DNA of 64,000 nucleotides, taken from the NCBI GenBank assembly GCA_963556255.1, contig OY744608.1, forward strand, positions 70,346,877 through 70,410,876. Direction: 5' to 3'. The notes beneath the pieces are model-generated. The model had not been told where the DNA came from. It saw nothing but the letters and a program-made list of their open reading frames with translations, and ran no database searches. How positions within the stretch are numbered: position 1 is the stretch's first letter; each line of letters begins with the position of its first letter. The position numbers and the translations under genes were made by a program. This document shows positions 57,125 through 64,000 of this stretch, piece by piece. This DNA is from Allolobophora icterica (lineage: Eukaryota; Annelida; Clitellata; Crassiclitellata; Lumbricidae).

Positions 57125-57790
57125 CAAATGAATCTGAATTTCAAATACCTGATGTCTTCCTTTCTGAGCTTTGCTTTCCTGAAGTTGGCTTTGCTTTACT
57201 GTTTATCATACTTACGTTGACTTTCTGGATGTTTTAAATTTTATTTTCTGAAAACACCCCCTTCAACCCTCAATTACTTTAAAGATAGAAACAGAAGAAA
57301 AAGCTAAGTTTAAATAAATCTACAAGCTAGTCTTCAGCTCTATGCTTTAACGTTTTTTTCTTCATAGAAGAAACAGAAGAGCAGAAACTGAATTTGAAAA
57401 TACGCCTACCTGGTGTCTTCTTTTCTAAGCTGAGCTTTGTTGACGATGGCTTTGCTTTATTGGTGCCTTTCTGGATTTTTTAAAATGTTTATTTGCTGAA
57501 AACACCTCTTCAAAATCCTAAATTTCTTTAAAGATACAAACAGATGAAAAACCTATGTTTAAGAAACCATACAGCCTGGTGTTCACGAGCCCTGTGCTCT
57601 AAAGTTTTCTTTCATAGAGATGAAAAAGAAGAATATGAATTTCAAAATACCCGGTACCTGTTTTCAAGATATAAAACCTGAGAATCTGAATATGAAAACC
57701 CTGATATCTTCTGTTATAGGCTCGACTTGAAAGCTGACTTTCTGGATGTGATCTTCTGGGCTTTCCTTTGAAGTTGCCTTTGTCTTGATC
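57125..57790. repeat. About 250-bp tandem repeat, three degenerate copies
   Basis: Copies start near 57130, 57387 and 57632 (CTGAATTTCAAATACC...GTGTCTTC...TGCTTTA...TTTCTGGAT...GAAAACACC.CTTCAA). Confidence 0.75.
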
Positions 57791-57849
57791 TTTGTATTGC
57801 TGTAATCTAATGTAGACTGCTATCGCTGTTATCATAAAACACGTACATC

Positions 57850-58300
57850 GCATCAATTGAAACTTTATGTAGGCCTATTACTGTCTGTCTGTCGTACACT
57901 GCGCTCCTGTTCTAGTTGCAATTATTAATTGGTTGTAAGAGGGAAAGACTTACATTGGGCGGGATCGAAATGTATGGGACAAATGTATTCTTTGATGAGA
58001 CACACTTCGCAGCAGTGGAGAGAACTTCCTCCTACAAATCTCAACTCTCTTACTCTTCTTATAAACTGCGTGTCTCTGCCTCTATATTCTTTCTGTAAAA
58101 TAAATATTTACGGTACTGCTTTATGCAGCAAAGATCCATTCTTCTTATACTTTAACAGCTACAATATAGGCCTAATTATATGCAGCAAATGATATTTACC
58201 TGCCTCTCACGATGAACTTGAACGAGTTTTCTTCAAGATATATGATCTCTTTGTAGTTTTAAACTGAAACAATTAATAGAAAATTGTCTACATATAAAAG
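57850..58300. other. No gene recognised
   Basis: AT-rich; two TAGGCCTA sites (57870, 58167). Confidence 0.4.
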
Positions 58301-58302
58301 CA

Positions 58303-58865
<563 letters not shown>

Positions 58866-59099
58866 GAAATGGATAGTTTTCGGAGATAAATTGGTGGAAA
58901 TGAAAGTGGGAAAAGTGTAAGAAGTGGGGGAAAAGGGAGGGAGACTGTAAGAAAAAAAAGGTCATGAACTTTTTTCGGAGATGAAATCGATAATTTTCGG
59001 AGATAAATTGGTAAAAATAAAATTTTTTGGAGAAGATTTTAAAAAACGGTCGTCGACGAGATCGTGGCCAACTTTGTCCCCCTCCCCCACCTCTCAGAC

Positions 59100-59235
59100 A
59101 AGATCGCCGCCACTGAGTGTGTGTGCCACCATTTTAGGGGGAAGGAACTGGGAGGGGGAAGAAGAGGGGGAAAAGGGACGCTGCTACAATGAATTAGGGG
59201 GGATAGACGCCTCTGAGTGGGAACGCCAAAAAGGA
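59100..59235. repeat. MITE-like fragment related to 61.1 kb
   Basis: GTGCCACCATTTTAGGGGGAAGG...GGGGAAAAGGGACGCTGCTACAATGAATTAGGGGGGATAGACGCCTCTGAG parallels the element at 61099-61258. Confidence 0.5.
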
Positions 59236-59419
59236 GTCATTGGAACGCATGCGTGAGCAGTGGGAACCCAAGCAAAGAATTTCGAGAGCAGTGGGAACGC
59301 CGTTCCCACCGTTCCCACTCCACTTTAACCCCAGTAAACGGGACCAGCCAGCTTCTATGCACATAAGCGATTTATCCGTTATGCATTTAGTGGCGTCGAC
59401 TGTATGTATAGGCCTACAT

Positions 59420-60000
59420 ACGTAACAAAATTCAGCTGAATTAGCGTGCTTTGTAGGTCATTGTCTGAAACGATTAGCAGGTCTTGACTGCTTCGTATTG
59501 CTCAATTTCTGTAGACGAAAATAGTTTATTCAAATTTCTGTAAACGATTTTAATTCTTTATCAATTTTAATGTTAAGATAGTAGCCTAGAACGCCTGTTA
59601 TTGCCATCAAAATACCGGTAAACCACATACATGCAGTTAACCATTCATAAGGACCTACCTAACAAAGTCGTCAGCTTTTCTCACCGTTTTCATCGAATAT
59701 ATTGATAAGAAATGATTTAATACCTTATGTTATCGATCACCTCGTTGATCATCTTATTTCTGAACACAAGGCTTGTCATTTCTGCCAAAATTATATCGAA
59801 AATGAATCTGAAATCGCCATTTTCGAGTGAACATTTTTAGAAGAAATCTTTAAATAAGCGCAAGTCTATGACCGTTACAACCAGGTTACTATGGCAAAGG
59901 ATTTGACGTCATAGGCATCCTTTGTTTTACAAAATGACGTCATCGATTAGGCCCTATTAGCCAATCACGGAACCGATGTTGATCACGTGCACTTTGTGTC
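59420..60000. other. No gene recognised
   Basis: AT-rich sequence, no supported frames. Confidence 0.4.
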
Positions 60001-60009
60001 CAATCATTT

Positions 60010-60470
60010 TCGGTCTCCCATAGGCGTAATTTTCGGGGAGAACGAGGGTATTAATTTTGTAGGGGCGTAACTTTGTTCTAAAAGTGGGGGGTTACCAATT
60101 TCTTCTCCACTGTCACTTTTTGCATGGAGACCATTTTGGACATATTACCCTGCCAGTAACTGATTATGAAACACTGATGAGCTTAATTACCTCCATAACG
60201 TCAATTATATGCTTACATTATTTAACGTATGGTGCTTTCTTCAGCCAACCGTCTCGCATATGTTTAATCAAGGACAGTATTGATTCTGAGATTGTGGCAC
60301 ATACTTCTCACTCTGACTACATACACGAAGCAAAGGCGGAGACTGCGATTTCTGGGAAGGCACGATAATAAAATATTGAGTGGCACTGTTTGAAAAGTGG
60401 GGGACGGTACCCCAGGTCAAAAAGTGGGGGATATGGGTACCCCTCCACAAAATTACGTTATGTCGACACC
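60010..60470 (+). repeat. Unnamed dispersed repeat, copy 2, with inverted ends
   Basis: CATAGGCGTAATTTTCGGGG at 60021 faces CATAACGTAATTTTGTGGAGGGG read from 60463. The interior matches 55.2-55.86 kb. Terminal inversion and CAT/ATG ends suggest a DNA transposon, but the flanking 8-mers do not match well. Confidence 0.6.
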
Positions 60471-60475
60471 CCATA

Positions 60476-60566
60476 TGACTTAACGTAGCGCTCGTGAATA
60501 ATGTGTGCCCTACGCTTAGCTTTGGAGTAGCGTTTTAGAAATTTAAAGTTTACGATTATGATTGAT
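60476..60566 (+). repeat. SINE family B, 3' part
   Basis: TAGCGCTCGTGAATAATGTGTGCCCTACGCTTAGC...TAGCGTTTTAGAAATTTAAAGTTTACGATTATGATTGA, directly after the previous repeat. Confidence 0.72.
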
Positions 60567-60689
60567 TAGCCTACTAATAACCCTACCTACACAACCGACT
60601 TGTGTGCCAGGTAAGGTAAATTATCCGAGGCAACAGTGGCGACCATAAGGCACTTACCCACTCCACATGCTACTACTACAACAATTACG

Positions 60690-60815
60690 CATTCCCATCG
60701 TAATCTTCAAACTTCTAAAGCGCCGCTTGAAGGCTTTGAAGCGCAGGACACCTGCCTATTCACGAGCGCTGCGTCAAATCAAAGGGGTTTTTCAAAGAGT
60801 AGTCTAGAGGAAGGC
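60690..60815 (-). repeat. SINE family B, 3' part
   Basis: Minus strand CAGCGCTCGTGAATAGGCAGGTGTCCTGCGC...GCGGCGCTTTAGAAGTTTGAAGATTACGATGGG. Confidence 0.78.
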
Positions 60816-61090
60816 CCCAGTCGAGTATTTAACCACTATCAAATAAAAAGTAACCATTACGCTTCTGGCAGTCTATGTTCGAGATCTTTAACTTCACCTT
60901 AACAAGCTGACCCTTTCGGGATTATTCACATATGGAATCTTATCTGTAGAAGACGGTCTTTCACAACCTTGAGCCCAGGGACGGCGGGCCTACGGTTAGG
61001 CCTACAGGTGATCGAAAGCGGATAGGCACGACTGCCGTTGTCTCACCCATCCGAGTCTATATTATAGGCAAGGGTACGCCCAAGGAGCAC

Positions 61091-61266
61091 TGAATGTCCA
61101 GGGGCGTCTACTCCATAGAAACTTTGGAGCAAATGCTCTATGCACAAAATATGGGGAGATCTGTCAGTTTATGTGCCATCAGTAATGGGGGAAAGGGGAA
61201 GGGGAAGAGGAGGGAGGGAAAAGTTGCTTCAATGACTTTATGGGGATATACGCCCCTGTGCATTGC
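61091..61266. mobile_element. Small hAT-like MITE, 160 bp, older
   Basis: Element 61099-61258: ends CAGGGGCGTCTACTCCATA and CAGGGGCGTATATCCCCATA. The flanking 8-mers TGAATGTC and TGCATTGC match at 5 of 8 positions, as for a decayed duplication. Confidence 0.65.
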
Positions 61267-61309
61267 CTACATCCTGCGATTCTTGGTATGTCGGAGTGGA
61301 CTCAACTAC

Positions 61310-62440
61310 TAAGTAGCTGCTATAGTCAAAATGATGCACTATTACTATTATTATTCCAAAAGTTTTACATCTTGGGGTTGCTATGGCCGTTTACATCTTT
61401 AAAAGAAGTAATTGTATATCAGTTCATTCTTTTATGGCAGATGATTCGTTCCAGGTCGTCACTGGTTTGCATGCATAATTATATTTCCGAGGATTCTAGG
61501 CTCATGGTGTTAGTAGAAACAAAATCAGTCGAAAGAAATTCTGTTATCCAGCAGGTAGCAAAGGCGTCGACGTCTCTTTGATCTTCTTAATTTCAATTCA
61601 TTTTCTTCCCAATACAAACACACAAACACAAACAATCTTTTGGTAGTCTTAATTTTCCAACTGCATAGCTAAAAGAAAAGTCAAACAAAACACTTCCGAG
61701 ATAAAACATATGAAATCTTTTGTCACTTGATCATCGGGGCACAGAAACTCTACACAGAAAATAACTTTATCATAAAAACTGAACCAGCGACTAAACGTTA
61801 CACAGATCGACCAGCATTACCAACAAACATAACAAAATTCCCTGCAATAAAACTGTCTTCAGAACAACATGTGCAAGTTAATGCAATCGACCACTTTAAC
61901 AACCTCAAGAGACTTAAAAGAATTACACTAAGGCACTCACTTCATCCAGGTCTGTATACAGTAATGTGTGTGTCACAGACACTTTATTATCTTTATATAG
62001 CACCTTTTGTATCGCATGGACACACTGCTTGGTGTAAAAGTTCATTATGATCATTATATTACTTATACGTATTCATAGAAAAATTACCAACTGATACTCT
62101 ACATGCTTTCTCGAGGTTATGAAATGCTCTACATAAATTAAATCTCAATTCACTGATGTCTGCATAAGTTAATAATGACTAGAGTTGATGAGAACTTAAA
62201 CATTGCGACTATTTGTCAACACTTGACATGAACTTTTAGCGAGTTTCCAAAAAGAGTAATCGACATTATGAAAAGCTACCGACCCAAAAAGATACGGATA
62301 AACAACAGCCAAATAAAGGATAGGAAACTACAGACTAAACTGACCAGAATTACGGCCTCGTTGTAGTGTGCCCTCAGCTGATTCCTTCTGCATTAGACAC
62401 TGCAATAGCAGATATTGCACTACTTAATAATAATTAACAA
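61310..62440. other. No gene recognised
   Basis: AT-rich; frames of 107-113 codons on the plus strand without recognisable domains. Confidence 0.35.
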
Positions 62441-62454
62441 AACTAATCGGTGGG

Positions 62455-62745
62455 CTTCCTCTGACAGAGAAGAACAGTCCCTTACACTGGCCCTGAGGCA
62501 GCCGAGGTTATGAAGCGTTAGTGACTTCATTTTCTTAGTCTCTGCATACGAGGAAGGGTGGCCAGTTCTCTCCCTCGCCGTCTTATCTTCCCACCAACAG
62601 TATACGGTCAGTGTACTCATTATAGCTGCATTGACTAGGGGTGCAGATGGAGCAGAAATCTCGAACCAAATTTCCGCCCTGGCTGGGACTGAACCCTCAA
62701 CCTCTCAACTGACAGTCCAGCACAATAGCAACAACACTATCGAGC
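62455..62745 (-). repeat. SINE family A, full length
   Basis: Minus strand: CAGGTGCTCGATAGTGTTGTTGC head, AGTTGAGAGGTTGAGGGTTCAGTCCC B-box, CCCCTAGTCAATGCAGCTATAATGAGTACACTGACCGTA body. Confidence 0.85.
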
Positions 62746-62749
62746 ACCT

Positions 62750-63317
62750 GACAACATAGGCATGAAAAGCTCGAGTACAATCTAGCCACAGTCACACATG
62801 CATAAATGCACCTTAGTGACCTTACAGATGCAAATAAAGGCTACTTACAAACCCACATAGCAAACGAGCAAGTACTGACCATATCTACGTACACAGTACG
62901 TAAGTATTTACTTACTCAAACATTAATTTAAAACTCATTTCAGCTCTTCAAGATACAAAAGACATCATACAATATAAGTCTAACTACAGAATAACATTAA
63001 AGAGTATAATTTCATTTCTTAAGCTTGATTTTTTAAACAAAAGGTAGCAAAGATAACTAAAAGCATAAATACTGGTTGAGCACGATCGCAGAAAATATAC
63101 ATTGCTGTGAGTACAACACAAGTATAGAATTTTGACGGTGTGAATTCTTTGGATGCGTTGGCCACTTAAGGACAATCTCAGTTCGACAGAGATCGTGGTA
63201 GTCTTCGTTTCCAGTGCTGTCTGTTGTCATGTTCTTGATGGCAGAGCTGAAATTGTTAACTTTCCTTTCAACTTGAATTCATTTAATCACCATGATATGC
63301 AATATTTCCGATTATTA
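62750..63317. other. No gene recognised
   Basis: AT-rich sequence, presumably intronic to or flanking the gene whose last exon is at 63.8 kb. Confidence 0.4.
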
Positions 63318-63345
63318 CTTTGATTATTGTTATATTATTATTATG
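63318..63345. repeat. Short (ATT)n tail
   Basis: 3' tail of the first family C fragment. Confidence 0.7.
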
Positions 63346-63478
63346 CATTTATTAAACACCACTATCTAATGATCAAACATCAGTCAAGAAATTGCTTAGC
63401 AATTGTTAGTGAAGGATTTGCTCAAGGCCCCTATACAATAATAGTATCCAATTTATTATCATTATCATTATCGTTGTC

Positions 63479-63536
<58 letters not shown>

Positions 63537-63600
63537 TATTATGTATTTATCAAGCGCTACTATCTAATGACAAATTGCTGCCATAAGCTGTTAACCTCAG
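63318..63600 (-). repeat. Two SINE family C fragments joined through (ATT)n
   Basis: Minus strand. One fragment at 63345-63440 (GGGGCCTTGAGCAAATCCTTCACTAACAATTGCTAAGC, then TTAGATAGTGGTGTTTAATAAATGCATAATAATA) and a second at 63541-63600 (GCAATTTGTCATTAGATAGTAGCGCTTGATAAATACATAATAATA). The (ATT)n array at 63478-63540 is the tail of the second and lies at the 5' side of the first. Confidence 0.8.
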
Positions 63601-63735
63601 TCGTAGCAGACTGATCTTCTGGATATCGACCTCACTATGGCTTCGTTTTGGTCTTGTGCATTAGAAGTTACTAATTAGAATAATGGTGATAGAAAAGTTC
63701 TGGTAACTCCACACACCCTGACTGAATCTTGCTGT

Positions 63736-63873
63736 CTATTTTGTCTGGTGTACGACCACATCGTAAGGAGGTGGGGGTTCTTCAGAGAAGGGTGGGGGTT
63801 CTTCAGAGAAACCTGTTGCTGCAGATGGCTCAGTGACGTCGGGTGCCGTGGGTGTCATGTATGCTGCCTCTTC
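63736..63873 (-). CDS. Terminal coding exon of an unidentified host gene, PPPPY tail
   Basis: On the minus strand an acceptor AACTGTTGTTAG precedes 45 codons and a TAG stop. The peptide begins EEAAYMTPTAPDVTEPSAAT, continues with two copies of FSEEPPP from a 21-bp tandem duplication, and ends PPPPYDVVVHQTK. PPxY is the classic ligand of WW domains, such as those of NEDD4-type ubiquitin ligases. A proline-rich acidic tail like this is typical of the cytoplasmic end of a membrane protein. Upstream exons lie beyond 64 kb. The family cannot be named from the tail alone. Confidence 0.72.
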   Translation of the reverse strand, partial: EEAAYMTPTAPDVTEPSAATGFSEEPPPFSEEPPPPYDVVVHQTK

Positions 63874-64000
63874 CTAACAACAGTTAGATAACAACAACAT
63901 TAGAACAATAAAGAACAATTATAAAATAACAATGACCAAAGAATAATGTGAAAAGAACAACAATAATACAACAATGCTAAAATAACAACAGCTACGGTAA

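Noticed and set aside
60010..60470. Firm hAT assignment of the 60-kb repeat
   Set aside because: Ends are inverted but the flanking 8-mers match at only about half of the positions.

Overview
This is eukaryotic genomic DNA. It is intron-rich, repeat-dense, and has no operons, Shine-Dalgarno sites or bacterial-style gene packing. Two things point to an animal, probably a marine deuterostome invertebrate: a Ty3/gypsy element with the Gmr1-type domain order known from deuterostomes, and exons of an NBC-type SLC4 bicarbonate transporter. The species cannot be fixed from the sequence. The 8-mer TAGGCCTA occurs at least 14 times, a compositional quirk that may help place it.

Left part, 0-22 kb. 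The main host gene is an SLC4 sodium bicarbonate cotransporter on the minus strand. Four exons were read directly: 21480-21632, 19681-19831, 18865-19025 and 13939-14124. The splice phases of these four join exactly (A|GC, AG|A, G|AC). A fifth, weaker exon lies at 10912-11020. All encode the N-terminal cytoplasmic part; the membrane domain lies beyond the window or was not found. A young LTR retrotransposon (6646-10861, two 748-bp LTRs that look identical, 5-bp duplication CTTGG) sits in the same orientation as the gene, about 45 bp past the donor of the fifth exon. A 1.64-kb hAT element with 8-bp duplications lies at 3704-5342. A possible plus-strand terminal exon lies at 485-666.

Middle part, 22-54 kb. 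This is mostly dispersed repeats. There are at least four tRNA-derived SINE families, 3' ends of several non-LTR retrotransposons (CR1/L2-like, RTE-like, and one family always bracketed by AAT repeats), small hAT-like elements with exact 8-bp duplications (32522-33717, 35254-35473, 35543-35818, 44368-44539), and many micro- and minisatellites. No certain host gene was recognised. A few possible exons are noted with low confidence.

Right part, 54-64 kb. A well-formed internal exon of an unidentified minus-strand gene lies at 54397-54553. A terminal coding exon ending in a PPPPY motif lies at 63736-63873 (minus). Between them are a two-copy dispersed repeat (55.2-55.9 and 60.0-60.5 kb), tandem repeats, a 0.5-kb GGT/GAT satellite and more SINEs.

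The most informative observations are how mobile DNA meets host structure: an LTR element beside an SLC4 exon, a SINE that begins exactly at an SLC4 splice donor, and retroelement ends repeatedly embedded in AAT microsatellites.
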